Counted from the stretch's first letter, positions 27,895 through 37,702 are shown. The stretch is DNA of 64,000 nucleotides from Mangrovivirga cuniculi (GCF_005166025.1 NZ_CP028923.1:857001-921000), one strand, 5' to 3'. Notes: generated by a model not told the origin, from the sequence alone. A program made the numbers and translations.

Positions 27895-29223
27895 ATGGAA
27901 GGAATTATTATGTTCGCTCAGTTAATTCTGAGCATATCTATTTTAGTAGGATTACATGAGTTGGGCCATTTGGTGGCGGCCAAAGTGTTTGGCATGAGAG
28001 TGGAGAAGTATTCAATTGGTTTTCCTCCTAAAATATTTGGTTTTCAGTGGGGAGAGACTGAGTACAGTTTCGGAGCTATACCACTTGGTGGATTTGTAAA
28101 GATATCCGGTATGGTTGATGAATCTTTGGATACTGAAAACCTTGATGAAGAGCCTCAACCGTGGGAATTCAGAGCAAAACCTGCATGGCAAAGACTAATA
28201 GTGATGCTGGGAGGAATTATAATCAATGTTATTACCGGTATCATTATTTTCATCAGTTTACTCTATGTCAATGGTGAAGAATATCTCCCTAAGTCTGAAG
28301 TGAACAAAGCCGGGATTTATGCATTGGAATTAGGAGAGAAAATCGGGTTACAAACAGGAGATAAGATTCTGAATGTAAATGGTAAAGACTGGGATCGATT
28401 TGGCGACCTAAGTAATATCGAAGTGTTGCTTGAAGATGATTCTTATTATACTGTATTGCGAGATGGAGATACAGTTACAGTGAATGTGCCGTCTGATTTT
28501 ATGAATGATCTCTCGGAGAAAAAAGGTCAATTTATATTCTACAGACACCCATTTGTAGTGGGTGATGTAAGCAAGGATAGCCCCGGAGATAAGGCTGGGC
28601 TCAGGCAAGGTGATAAAATACTTGCTATCAATGGTGAGGAATTCACTTATTTCGATGAATTCAAATCGGAGATAAACCAATATGCCGGCAAAGAAGTTAA
28701 TCTCGAGGTTAGCAGAGATGGTAATATCGAGAATATGAATGTTGCTTTAGGTGACAGTGCTATTATTGGGTTTAAGCCGGTAATTGATGGTGTTAACTTT
28801 GAAAGAGAAGAGTATAGCCTTGGTCAGGCGATTCCAATGGGAACATCCAAAGCATTTACTGTTGTTTGGGTAAACATCAGGGCTTTTGGCAAAATGTTTA
28901 GTGGAGATCTTGATCCGACAAAATCATTACAAGGGCCTATCGGTATTATGAGAACATTTGGAGGAACCTGGGATTGGACTAGATTCTGGGCCTTGACCGG
29001 ATTGTTATCTATGGTACTGGCATTTATGAACTTATTACCTATACCTGCTCTCGATGGTGGTCATGTGGTGTTCTTATTATATGAAATGGTTTCTGGAAGA
29101 AAGCCAAGTGATAAATTTTTAGAGGGCGCACAGAAAGTCGGAATGGCTATTTTATTAACTTTAATGGTATTTATATTTGGAAACGATATCTGGCAATGGA
29201 TCAGAGATTCGTTTCTTGGATGA
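27895..29223 (+). CDS. rseP: RseP-type site-2 zinc metalloprotease
   Basis: 442-residue intramembrane protease. The zinc motif HELGH is at residues 21-25 in the first transmembrane segment, and the second metal motif is in NLLPIPALDGGHVV in the third. Between them are two PDZ domains (KIGLQTGDKILNVNGKDW and KAGLRQGDKILAINGEEF). A final transmembrane segment lies near the C terminus. It cleaves anti-sigma factors and leftover signal peptides in E. coli; the client here is unknown. Last gene of the GH3-dxr-rseP operon, closed by a strong terminator. Confidence 0.96.
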   Translation: MEGIIMFAQLILSISILVGLHELGHLVAAKVFGMRVEKYSIGFPPKIFGFQWGETEYSFGAIPLGGFVKISGMVDESLDTENLDEEPQPWEFRAKPAWQRLIVMLGGIIINVITGIIIFISLLYVNGEEYLPKSEVNKAGIYALELGEKIGLQTGDKILNVNGKDWDRFGDLSNIEVLLEDDSYYTVLRDGDTVTVNVPSDFMNDLSEKKGQFIFYRHPFVVGDVSKDSPGDKAGLRQGDKILAINGEEFTYFDEFKSEINQYAGKEVNLEVSRDGNIENMNVALGDSAIIGFKPVIDGVNFEREEYSLGQAIPMGTSKAFTVVWVNIRAFGKMFSGDLDPTKSLQGPIGIMRTFGGTWDWTRFWALTGLLSMVLAFMNLLPIPALDGGHVVFLLYEMVSGRKPSDKFLEGAQKVGMAILLTLMVFIFGNDIWQWIRDSFLG

Positions 29224-29246
29224 TATTTAATTCAGGATTAATAAGA

Positions 29247-29277
29247 AAACCCGAAGTAGATGCTTCGGGTTTTTTTA
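29247..29277 (+). terminator. Terminator after rseP, possibly bidirectional
   Basis: CCCGAAG (29250-29256), loop, CTTCGGG (29263-29269), followed by eight Ts, with AAAA on the 5' side. Confidence 0.9.
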
Positions 29278-29288
29278 TAATCTATTTT

Positions 29289-31271
29289 TTATTTACTCAT
29301 TTTTGGAGGTCTTTCAATTTGGAATTCCACTCTTCGATTGAGCTGTTTATCTTCCTCAGTTTTTTCTTTAACAAGAGGTTTGTCTGATCCATAACCTATT
29401 GCTTCAATTCTGTCTGCATCTATTCTGTAGAAGCCTATTAAGAAATCTTTAATTGCTTCTGCTCTTCGTTGAGAAAGATCTTTATTCGCTGCCGGATTAC
29501 CATCACTGTCAGTATGGCCTGCTATCGTTAACATGTAGTTTGGATGATCAAGTAAAAAGTTTCCCACCTTATCAAGGTCAGAATGCATTTCGGGTTTGAT
29601 TTCAGCTTTACCATTATCAAATACAACTGATTCAAATTCCATGGTTGCATTGATCTCCTGAGCCTCAAACTCTACGGTCATGTCCCCCTCAACAGTAAAA
29701 ATCTCTTCAATACGGAAGAAATTATCTCCTTGTAGAATAATAAGGTATTTTTGGTTATCAATGAGATCAAAAGCAAATGTACCATCGTCTCGTAAGAACT
29801 TCGGAGCTACCTCTATTCCGTTTTCTATATCGATTACAGAAACAATGCCCTCAAATTTTTGCCCCTCCATTCCTTCAAGCCTTCCTGCAAATAATGTATT
29901 TGCTGCGGGTTGAGCTCCCATTGGCAGTGGGAAAGAATGAAGATCCAGGTCATTATTTTGTGTGTCGGAGGATTTGGCGTAAAAAAGCAAGTCAGCCTTG
30001 CTGTCTATGGTAAAATAATATTCGTTACCTGGCCCGTTAACAAGCGGCCCTACATTTTTTGGTTCTGCCCAGGCTCCTTTCTTATAATAAGACTTATATA
30101 TGTCAAACCCACCAAATCTTAATAGCTGACCGGTGCTACTAAAATAAAGCACTTTATATTTATGGTCGTAATAGGGACTTACTTCGTTGCCATTAGTATT
30201 AACTACTGGACCTAAATTATAAGGTTTGCCCCATGAGTTATCGTTTTGACGAACCGTGTAATAAATATCTGACAAACCGAATCCTTCAATCCTGTCTGAT
30301 GCAAAAAACAAAGTATCCTCAGTAACTGAAAGACTTGGATGTGAATCCCAATTTACAGAATTAACCTTCTGACCCAGGTTTTTAATTTCTCCCCAGGTGC
30401 TGTCAGATTGTAATTTTGCTTCGAATATATCACAGTTTCCATAACTATCCGGACTGTTACATCTAACAAAATACAATGTTTGTCCATCTCTGCTAATACA
30501 TGCAGAACCCTCATTGTACTGTGTATTTACTCCCACGAAAGGTTCAGATTCTTCCCATCCGCCATCTTTGAATTTAGTAAAGAAAAGGTCCTCATTTTCT
30601 CTAACTTCCATCATTGACGTTTTATGAACGTTACGCTTAGAGGTGAAAATCAGGGTAGCATCATCTGCACTGAGTGTAGGGCCGTAATCAGGAGTCTTAC
30701 TGTTGACCTGTTTTCCCATGTTTAAAAGCACCCCACGAGGAGGCCTTAAAGTATCGATCTCCTTCCTGAAATCAACTAATTCATAATAGTATTCTAAAGG
30801 AACGTAATAGTCCTTTTCATTTTTAGTTAGTGAATCGTAATGAAGCTCAGTTTTTCCGATATCAAGATCTTCCCTGTGATGCTTCAGCACCAGGCGGTAA
30901 TAATATTTTGATTTTTCTGTTTCACCAAAGTGTTCAGCCAGCTTGGCCAGCCTCCAGAGAAGGTAATTATCTTTGAAAAAATTTTCCACTCCAAAATTAG
31001 CTACATAGATCTCAAGAGTCGGATAGAGGTTTTCCCAGTCTTTTTTTCTGTCCCACTCGAGGATTTTTTTCTGGAGCTTAGCATCAGCAAAATAGTCGAG
31101 ACGGTTAATATTGGAAAATTCAAATACGTAGGTGGAATCAGTTTTTTTTAGCAAAGATTGTTCAGGGGAAACAATATTATAGCTCCTTCCCTTCTTCTTG
31201 TCTTTCTTCTGCGCTATCGCTAAATCGGTAACAGTTAGAAATAAAAATGTAAAAACTAAAAAAAACCTCAT
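29289..31271 (-). CDS. TPR/PD40/OmpA-C protein, PorE-like
   Basis: 660 residues with a signal peptide (...TVTDLAIAQ). Order of parts: a helical N-terminal region with TPR character (FGETEKSKYYYRLVLKHHRE); about five PD40-type propeller repeats (SADDATLIFTSKR, SRDGQTLYFVR, TEDTLFFASDR, HKYKVLYFSST); a carboxypeptidase-regulatory-like fold (FAGRLEGMEGQKFEGIVSVID); and an OmpA C-terminal peptidoglycan-binding domain (LTIAGHTDSDGNPAANKDLSQRRAEAI). This order and length match PorE of the type IX secretion system, which tethers it to peptidoglycan. Related OmpA/PD40 proteins have other roles, so the PorE identity is tentative. Monocistronic. Confidence 0.8.
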   Translation of the reverse strand: MRFFLVFTFLFLTVTDLAIAQKKDKKKGRSYNIVSPEQSLLKKTDSTYVFEFSNINRLDYFADAKLQKKILEWDRKKDWENLYPTLEIYVANFGVENFFKDNYLLWRLAKLAEHFGETEKSKYYYRLVLKHHREDLDIGKTELHYDSLTKNEKDYYVPLEYYYELVDFRKEIDTLRPPRGVLLNMGKQVNSKTPDYGPTLSADDATLIFTSKRNVHKTSMMEVRENEDLFFTKFKDGGWEESEPFVGVNTQYNEGSACISRDGQTLYFVRCNSPDSYGNCDIFEAKLQSDSTWGEIKNLGQKVNSVNWDSHPSLSVTEDTLFFASDRIEGFGLSDIYYTVRQNDNSWGKPYNLGPVVNTNGNEVSPYYDHKYKVLYFSSTGQLLRFGGFDIYKSYYKKGAWAEPKNVGPLVNGPGNEYYFTIDSKADLLFYAKSSDTQNNDLDLHSFPLPMGAQPAANTLFAGRLEGMEGQKFEGIVSVIDIENGIEVAPKFLRDDGTFAFDLIDNQKYLIILQGDNFFRIEEIFTVEGDMTVEFEAQEINATMEFESVVFDNGKAEIKPEMHSDLDKVGNFLLDHPNYMLTIAGHTDSDGNPAANKDLSQRRAEAIKDFLIGFYRIDADRIEAIGYGSDKPLVKEKTEEDKQLNRRVEFQIERPPKMSK

Positions 31272-31364
31272 TAAGCTTGTCTAAATACAATTATTTAGAT
31301 AAATGTACAAAAATTATACCGTAAATGTGAACTCCTAACGGTTAAGAAAAGCAATAATTGCCCG

Positions 31365-32315
31365 TTAATCGGGTTTTTTAGATGCCAGTAAGTATAGAAC
31401 AGCCATTCTAACAGCTACCCCATTTTCTACCTGATCGAGTATAATCGCGTTATCCGCATCGGCCGCATCAGAGGCTAATTCAACCCCTCTGTTAATTGGT
31501 CCTGGATGCATTAAAACTATCTCTTTATTCAGTCTTGCTAATCTTTTCCTGTCAATTCCGAAATATAGTGAATATTCCCTTAAACTTGGAAAATATTTTA
31601 TTTGTTGTCTTTCCAATTGGATTCTAAGTACGTTGGCTACGTCACACCATTCAAGGGCTTTATCGACATCTAACTCTACTTTTACCCCCAGGTCAGAAAT
31701 ATATTTAGGGAGTAAGGTGTTAGGTCCGCAAACCATTACATCAGCTCCCAGTTTTTGCAGCGCAAAGATATTAGAAAGAGCCACTCTTGAATGAAGAATA
31801 TCTCCAATTATAGCCACTTTTTTTCCTTCAAGGGTACCCAGTTTTTCGTGAATACTAAAAGTATCCAAAAGAGCCTGGGTCGGATGCTCATGAGTTCCAT
31901 CGCCGGCATTAACTACTACCGCGTGTTTTCCGGTTTTAGTATTGGCAAGACTTCTTGCTAGGAAGTGTGGTGCACCGGGACTACCATGTCTCATAACGAT
32001 CATATCCACTTTCATGGCGAGGATATTCTGAACGGTATCCACCAGGGTTTCTCCTTTTTTAACAGAGCTGTTCGACGATGAAAAATTGATTACATCTGCG
32101 CTTAATCTCTTTTCAGCCAGTTCAAAAGAAAGCCTGGTCCTTGTGGAGTTTTCAAAGAAAACATTTGCAATAGTAATATCTCGTAATGAAGGGACCTTTT
32201 TTATGGGTCTGTTAATCACCTCTTTAAATGAAGAAGCTGTCTGAAAGAGAAGTTCGATATCCTCCCTGGTCAGGTCTTTAATTCCAAGTAAATGCTTTAC
32301 GCTTAGCCGGTTCAT
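31365..32315 (-). CDS. pyrB: Aspartate carbamoyltransferase catalytic subunit
   Basis: 316 residues. Committed step of pyrimidine synthesis: carbamoyl phosphate plus aspartate to carbamoyl aspartate. Carbamoyl-phosphate loop [48 protein letters not shown] and the C-terminal [10 protein letters not shown] are all present. It lacks any fused regulatory part and no pyrI is nearby, so it is probably the trimeric unregulated form, as in other PyrR-containing bacteria. It starts 7 bp after the pyrR stop. Confidence 0.97.
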   Translation of the reverse strand: MNRLSVKHLLGIKDLTREDIELLFQTASSFKEVINRPIKKVPSLRDITIANVFFENSTRTRLSFELAEKRLSADVINFSSSNSSVKKGETLVDTVQNILAMKVDMIVMRHGSPGAPHFLARSLANTKTGKHAVVVNAGDGTHEHPTQALLDTFSIHEKLGTLEGKKVAIIGDILHSRVALSNIFALQKLGADVMVCGPNTLLPKYISDLGVKVELDVDKALEWCDVANVLRIQLERQQIKYFPSLREYSLYFGIDRKRLARLNKEIVLMHPGPINRGVELASDAADADNAIILDQVENGVAVRMAVLYLLASKKPD

Positions 32316-32322
32316 TAATAAA

Positions 32323-32862
32323 TCAATTGTCTATGAGCCAAACACTGTTTTCATTTGCTCCCTGATCTTTCCACTCAACAAGCACTTTTTGTGATTTTAT
32401 GGTATTTACATTCCTCCCGGTATATTTAGGTTCTATAGGTAGGTCTCTACTATATCTCCTGTTTACCAGAACAAGTAACTCCACAGTTAGCGGTCTTCCA
32501 AAAGCGATCATTGCATCCATTGCAGCCCTGACACTTCTGCCTGTAAATAAAACATCGTCTATCAGGATAACATTTTTGTCCTCGAGTAAAAAAGGAATGT
32601 CTGTTTGATTAGCTGTAATTGGAGTATCTCTTCTTCTGAAATCATCTCTGTGGAAGGTAGTATCAAGAAATCCAAGAGGAACCTCAATGTTGGTGAGCCC
32701 CTTCAATTTCTGATGTACTGTCCGTGCAAGATGACTTCCCCTCGGTTGAAGCCCGAGAATAACGGAGTTTTCAAAATCACCATGATTCTCTATAAGCTGT
32801 TGACAGAGCCTGAGAATGGTGATCTCCAGAAGTTCATGATTTAGAAGATTTCGCTTTTGCAT
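32323..32862 (-). CDS. pyrR: PyrR-family uracil phosphoribosyltransferase/regulator
   Basis: 179 residues of the type I PRTase fold with the PRPP loop [29 protein letters not shown], and [16 protein letters not shown], diagnostic of PyrR. In Firmicutes it attenuates pyr mRNA and has UPRTase activity. I start it at ATG 32862. The longer frame from TTG 32874 is unlikely because that codon lies within the predicted -7 promoter box, which would leave a leader of only a few bases and no room for a PyrR-binding leader. Here it may act mainly as an enzyme. Cotranscribed with pyrB. Confidence 0.92.
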   Translation of the reverse strand: MQKRNLLNHELLEITILRLCQQLIENHGDFENSVILGLQPRGSHLARTVHQKLKGLTNIEVPLGFLDTTFHRDDFRRRDTPITANQTDIPFLLEDKNVILIDDVLFTGRSVRAAMDAMIAFGRPLTVELLVLVNRRYSRDLPIEPKYTGRNVNTIKSQKVLVEWKDQGANENSVWLIDN

Positions 32863-32871
32863 AAACTTGAA

Positions 32872-32879
32872 CAAAGATA
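32872..32879 (-). promoter_or_regulatory. Predicted -7 element of pyrR-pyrB
   Basis: Minus strand reads TATCTTTG, an exact TAnnTTTG match 9 bp before the pyrR ATG, implying a very short or absent mRNA leader. Confidence 0.55.
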
Positions 32880-32918
32880 GAATAAACCTACGAAAATTCT
32901 AATGTATTCAGCCAACCA

Positions 32919-34448
32919 TTAATCTTCGTAGTAAATTTTATTTATGTAAAATACTTTTCTCACCACCTCGGAGCCCTCCAGTGAATTATTTCTTATCCTC
33001 TGCAAGCCTGTAGCGTAGAAATATTTATCATACCACTTCTCAATCCTGCCAAGTTCATCGAACCGGTCTCTCACATCATCATTTTCGTATTTTAACTCAA
33101 TTTCAGTATCAGTTTTATCTTCTATTACTTCATCACCTTTGATCACCTGGCTTTTGATTTTGCCTTCATAAAAATATAATAAAGCTATCCGGTCTGGATC
33201 AACATCAATACTAACCTGGTGCTCCAGGTTCATAGTTTTTATCTCATCAATTTCAAAACTATTATCCCACAGCATGTTTCCATTTTCATCAAAAGCTAAA
33301 ATTACAGCATGTGAAAAATTAAATTCACTAATAATTTGACCTGTCCCGGGGTAATAATCAAAAGTGGAAGGGTTATATGTAGTTCCCGGCATATAATCTT
33401 GCCTTATATAGGTAGGATAAAATGCTTCACCAACGATAATATATTGATCGTTTCTTTTGATTACATCGTGGATTAGTAAGCGGTAATTAAATTTTGGCTT
33501 TTTACCTTTATTTCTTTTTCTAATTATTCTTTCCCTGATTCGTTTTTCTTTTTTGTCTTTTAGATAGGAAAAGAAATTCTCGAGATCTGCATAATTATAA
33601 AACTTCACAATATCCTCTTCTCCGGGATTAGGGTGTATTTCTCCAAAAAACATTCCCCGGCTATATTGAGATTTATTATTTGACCAGGTTCCAATTATAA
33701 ATGGCTCATCATTTAAAAATGAAGTGGCAGTACCATCGATAAAATTATGATCTTCTCCTGGGGTTAATTCGGTGTCAAATAATAATGTTCCCTGTTTATC
33801 ATAGGATTTAACAGTTATATATTGATTTCTTCGGGGTTTCCGTACAAGAAAAGTTAATTGAAATACACCAAGAGAAAAGTTTCTCTGGATTTCAAGTAAA
33901 TCACTATCATCACTGTAAAGTCCCTGCAGGGCAATAAAACGTTTTTCTTTAAGATTGTACAGGGCAGCATTAGTTTTGTACTTCGTTTTACCTGCAAAAA
34001 GTAAAACATCGTCAATAGTTTCGAAATGGGTGAGGACAATCGGTATTGGTCTTTCGATTTCATGAAGCGAAATATCACCGTTCGAAGTTATAAAGCGGGC
34101 CACTTTTAAATCTCCTTTTTCTGTACCTCCTTTAGAAAATAGAAGGAATATCCTGCCATTATTATAGTCGTGACCGATTACATCATAACCATAATCTATT
34201 TTAAAGGCTTTTGTCCATTTTAGCTCAAGCTGAGTATCGTACAATGATAATTCCCAAATAAATCCGCCATTAGCTCTTTCGTTGGTGTTTCGGTATATAA
34301 AAATCCCTTCTCTTCCGGCACTATATACCTCGTACATATCCTCATTAAAACCTATTTCAATCTCTAATCTAAGAGGTTGTTTTATTTGGGCATTTAATGA
34401 TTGAAATGAAAAATAGATCAGTATGGTTGATAATAAAAATAGCCTCAT
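32919..34448 (-). CDS. Secreted protein of unknown function
   Basis: 509 residues with a signal peptide (...FSFQSLNAQ). No family recognised. The body alternates short beta strands in a propeller-like pattern (DYNNGRIFLLFSKGG, IDDVLLFAGKTKYKTNAALYNL, NDQYIIVGEAFYP, HAVILAFDENGNMLWDNSFEID), interrupted by a very basic patch near residues 300-320 rich in K and R. The tail is acidic. A beta-propeller fold is a guess from the repeated strand-turn pattern. It lies 13 bp after the EVE gene on the same strand and before the pyrR promoter. Confidence 0.65.
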   Translation of the reverse strand: MRLFLLSTILIYFSFQSLNAQIKQPLRLEIEIGFNEDMYEVYSAGREGIFIYRNTNERANGGFIWELSLYDTQLELKWTKAFKIDYGYDVIGHDYNNGRIFLLFSKGGTEKGDLKVARFITSNGDISLHEIERPIPIVLTHFETIDDVLLFAGKTKYKTNAALYNLKEKRFIALQGLYSDDSDLLEIQRNFSLGVFQLTFLVRKPRRNQYITVKSYDKQGTLLFDTELTPGEDHNFIDGTATSFLNDEPFIIGTWSNNKSQYSRGMFFGEIHPNPGEEDIVKFYNYADLENFFSYLKDKKEKRIRERIIRKRNKGKKPKFNYRLLIHDVIKRNDQYIIVGEAFYPTYIRQDYMPGTTYNPSTFDYYPGTGQIISEFNFSHAVILAFDENGNMLWDNSFEIDEIKTMNLEHQVSIDVDPDRIALLYFYEGKIKSQVIKGDEVIEDKTDTEIELKYENDDVRDRFDELGRIEKWYDKYFYATGLQRIRNNSLEGSEVVRKVFYINKIYYED

Positions 34449-34461
34449 TAATCTCCTTTGT

Positions 34462-34866
34462 TTATTGAGATAAGTTAATAATAAAATTGAATTCTTCTTT
34501 ATTTAACGGAATAACTGACAATCTAGATTGCTTTACAAGCTGGGAATCAGCTAATTCGTCATGTTTTTTAATTTCTTTTAAGGTAACTTTTTGATTTAAC
34601 TTTTCTTTTGGCTTAACATCAACAGCTACCCATTTGTTATCATTAGCAGTAGGATCCGGGTAAGCTTCTTTAACTACTTCTGCAGTTGCAACGATTCCTG
34701 CATTTTTACCGCTGTGATAAAATAATAACAGATCACCTTTTTTCATTTCCCTGATATTATTTCTAGCCTGATAATTCCTCACACCACTCCAGACACCAAC
34801 TTTATCTTTAACGAGGTCATCAAAACTGTATTCTTCAGGCTCAGATTTTATGATCCAGTAGTTCAT
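34462..34866 (-). CDS. EVE-domain protein
   Basis: 134 residues, a stand-alone EVE (PUA-like) domain. It opens with MNYWIIKSEPEEYSFDDL and continues with VWSGVRNYQARNNIREMKKGDLLLFYHS, the family hallmark, then GIVATAEVVKEAYPDPTA and a C-terminal SRLSVIPLNKEEF. EVE domains bind modified bases in DNA or RNA (human THYN1 is a relative). Complete. The adjacent PolX-PHP gene is divergent, with about 80 bp between starts. Confidence 0.92.
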   Translation of the reverse strand: MNYWIIKSEPEEYSFDDLVKDKVGVWSGVRNYQARNNIREMKKGDLLLFYHSGKNAGIVATAEVVKEAYPDPTANDNKWVAVDVKPKEKLNQKVTLKEIKKHDELADSQLVKQSRLSVIPLNKEEFNFIINLSQ

Positions 34867-34903
34867 TTATTAATCCTTTAGTGTTTTAAACCAGGTAGAA
34901 TCT

Positions 34904-34911
34904 TAAATTTG
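34904..34911 (+). promoter_or_regulatory. Predicted -7 element upstream of PolX gene
   Basis: TAAATTTG matches TAnnTTTG and lies 34 bp before the TTG start of the PolX-like gene. Confidence 0.45.
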
Positions 34912-34945
34912 TGTATTCAATTACTGATTAAAATAAATAAAAATC

Positions 34946-36646
34946 TTGGATAATAAAACGATAATTAAGTTACTCAAGCAGGCTGCTGATCTTATGGAAC
35001 TTCACAGTGAAAATCCTTTTAAAGTTAGGAGTTACAGTAACGCAGCTTTTAAACTTGAGCGGTTTGATGGAGTGATTTCTCAGCTGTCAGATAAAGAAAT
35101 AGCTGAAATCGATGGAGTGGGCAAAAGTATCGCGGAAGCTATTTATGAAATTAAAGATACCGGGACTTTTACATTTCTGGATGAGTTAATAGCCAAAACA
35201 CCGGAAGGTGTGTTGGAGATGATGCAGGTTAAAGGTATCGGGCCGAAAAAAATTGCTGCTCTGTGGAAAGATCAGGATATTGATTCTGTCGATAAGCTAC
35301 TTGAAGCTGCTGAAGAGGGTAAATTATCAAAGATGAAAGGCTTCGGCGCAAAAACCGAAGAAAAAATCATTGAACAAATTTATTATATCAGGGAAAATGA
35401 AGGTAAAAAACACTATGCTGAAGTAGTAGATCTGGAAAAGGAAATAACTGATATTTTAAAAAGAGAATTAAATACTGATAAAGTTTCTTCCTCAGGGCAA
35501 TTGAGAAGAAAAATGCCTGTTATCGAAAAAATGTCATTTGTTACCGCTTTTGAAGACCCTGATGACTGGGAAAATAAATTAATATCTCTGGAAGATTTTT
35601 CATTTGTAGAGGAAGATTCTTCACCTTTTACCTTAAGGGGGATTCATCTTGAATCGGGAATGGCAACTGAAGTATTTTATACCTCACCTGAAAAGTTTAT
35701 TCAAAGATTATTCGAAGCGACCGGCTCTCCACTTCATCTGAATTATCGATTCAAAGATGATATTTCTTTATTCAATATTAATCGAGCGAAACTTTATTCG
35801 ACTGAAGAAGAGATTTACAAGGAAGCTGAATTGCCATACATCCAGCCGGAATGCAGAGAAGGTCAATTTGAATTTGAATATGCTGAAAATGAAAAATTCG
35901 ATAATTTAATTACTGACAATAGCATAAAAGGGATTCTCCATGCACACTCGACATACAGTGATGGTAAGAATACACTGAAAGAAATGGCTGAAGATTGCCG
36001 GAACCGAGGCTATGAATATCTTGGAATTACAGATCATAGTAAGACCGCCGGTTATGCTAATGGATTACAGGAATTTAGAATTAAGAAGCAGTGGGAAGAA
36101 ATAGATCAACTTAACGAGGATCTGGCACCTTTTAAGATATTCAAAGGTATTGAATCGGATATTTTAACTGATGGGGCCCTGGATTATACGGATGATATTC
36201 TAAGTGGATTCGATTTTATAGTTTCTTCTATTCACTCCCCATTAAATATGGATAGAAACAAAGCTACCGCCAGGTTGTTAACAGCTATAAACAATCCATA
36301 TACTACAATACTCGGACACCCTACCGGAAGATTACTACTGAGAAGAGAAGGCTATCCAATTGACCATAAAAAAGTAATTGATGCTGCCGCCGAAAACAAT
36401 GTAGTAATTGAGATAAATGCTAATCCATGGAGGCTCGACCTGGACTGGATCTGGGTAAAATACGCATTAGATAAGGGTGTGAAATTGTCAATTAATCCGG
36501 ATGCTCATGAATTGGACGGGTATGATCACACTAAATTTGGTGTAATTGTAGGTAGAAAAGGAGGGTTGACAGAAGATATGACTTTGAATGCCATGGGAGT
36601 CAAAGAATTATCTGATTACTTTAACAACAGGAAATCAAAAATATAA
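34946..36646 (+). CDS. polX: PolX/PHP-family protein with degenerate polymerase site
   Basis: 566 residues. The N-terminal helical and HhH part (DNKTIIKLLKQAADLMELHSENPFKVRSY, GVGKSIAEAIYEI, VKGIGPKKIAALW) matches bacterial PolX from its first residue, which supports the TTG start at 34946; no in-frame ATG exists upstream. The palm region SSGQLRRKMPVIEKMSFVTAF (182-202) keeps the G-x-RR but lacks the GDxD catalytic aspartates expected after it. The C-terminal PHP domain is intact: LHAHSTYSDG (331-340), GITDHS, GIESDIL, SIHS, GHPTGR, NPDAHELDG. So a metal-dependent nuclease is likely and DNA synthesis unlikely. It abuts the GT9 gene with no gap. Confidence 0.9.
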   Translation: MDNKTIIKLLKQAADLMELHSENPFKVRSYSNAAFKLERFDGVISQLSDKEIAEIDGVGKSIAEAIYEIKDTGTFTFLDELIAKTPEGVLEMMQVKGIGPKKIAALWKDQDIDSVDKLLEAAEEGKLSKMKGFGAKTEEKIIEQIYYIRENEGKKHYAEVVDLEKEITDILKRELNTDKVSSSGQLRRKMPVIEKMSFVTAFEDPDDWENKLISLEDFSFVEEDSSPFTLRGIHLESGMATEVFYTSPEKFIQRLFEATGSPLHLNYRFKDDISLFNINRAKLYSTEEEIYKEAELPYIQPECREGQFEFEYAENEKFDNLITDNSIKGILHAHSTYSDGKNTLKEMAEDCRNRGYEYLGITDHSKTAGYANGLQEFRIKKQWEEIDQLNEDLAPFKIFKGIESDILTDGALDYTDDILSGFDFIVSSIHSPLNMDRNKATARLLTAINNPYTTILGHPTGRLLLRREGYPIDHKKVIDAAAENNVVIEINANPWRLDLDWIWVKYALDKGVKLSINPDAHELDGYDHTKFGVIVGRKGGLTEDMTLNAMGVKELSDYFNNRKSKI

Positions 36647-37668
36647 ATGAAGGAAAATCCAAAGATTCTTATTCTCAGGTTTTCATCTATTGGTGATATT
36701 GTACTGACCACCCCGGTGGTTAGGGTTTTAAAAAGTCAGTTAAATGCAGAGATTCATTATTGTACAAAGCCGGCATTTGAAAAAATAGTTAAACCTAACC
36801 CATATATTGATAAGGTTCATACTTTAACCGGCTCTCTGGGAGATCTGATTAAAGAATTGAAGGCTGAAAATTTTGACTACATTGTTGATCTTCATAATAA
36901 TTTAAGAACCAGAATCATCAAATTGAGAATGAGGAAAATCCCTTCGTTTTCATATTATAAGGCCAATATTGAGCGTTTCCTTTTGACTAAGTTTAAGATC
37001 GACAAAATGCCCAAAAATCATGTAGTGGATAGATATATGTCTGCCGCTTTACCATTGGGTGTGAAAAATGATGAATTGGGGCTCGATTATTTTATTCCAC
37101 CGGCAGACGAGGTAGATATCAAGACTGACCTTCCGGAGTCATTTCATAAGGAATATGTGGCTGTGGTGATTGGAGGTGCGCATGCAACTAAAAGACTTCC
37201 TTTTCATAAGCTAGTAGAATTATGTGATAAAATAGCCAAACCGGTTGTTTTGATAGGGGGCCTGATGACGCTGAGGTAGCGAATAAAATTGAGAAATTTT
37301 TTGAGAAAACGGAGAAATCCGAACCTTATGAAGAAAAGCTTAAGGAGCTAGGTAAAAAAACGGTAATTTTTAATGCCTGTGGTAAGTATAATCTAAATCA
37401 ATCGGCTTCACTTGCGAGGCAATCTCTTGTTGTGTTTGCACATGATACCGGCTTGATGCACATTTCTGCCGCTCTGAAGAAAAAAATCTATAGTATTTGG
37501 GGCAATACTGTTCCGGCATTCGGATTTTACCCATATAAGACGAAGTTTGTAGTTTTTGAAAATAATAAAATTGACTGTCGACCGTGCTCAAAAATGGGAT
37601 TTAAAAAGTGTCCGAAAGGTCATTTTAAGTGTATGGAAGACCAGGTCTTTGATTTTTATTTACCTTGA
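36647..37668 (+). pseudogene. GT9 (heptosyltransferase-like) glycosyltransferase, frameshifted
   Basis: Starts immediately after the PolX stop. The N half reads ILILRFSSIGDIVLTTPVVRVLK, the classic GT9/heptosyltransferase opening, then IDLHNN-type and VVIGGAHATKRLP. The frame breaks at GGGGG 37256-37260; a sixth G gives VLIGGPDDAEVANKIEKFF and continues through VFAHDTGLMHISAALKKKIYSIWGNT and the cysteine-containing tail CRPCSKMGFKKCPKGHFKC to 37668, for 340 residues. GT9 enzymes add heptose or other sugars to LPS core or glycans. The H-D-T-G-L-M-H motif is conserved. Probably intact in the cell. Confidence 0.85.
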
Positions 37669-37702
37669 TAACTAATTTATTTTTAAATCAGTTTTCCAAA
37701 AC

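Noticed and set aside
36647-37668. Two separate glycosyltransferase fragments as real short genes
   Set aside because: The pieces are the N and C halves of one GT9 protein joined by restoring a single G.
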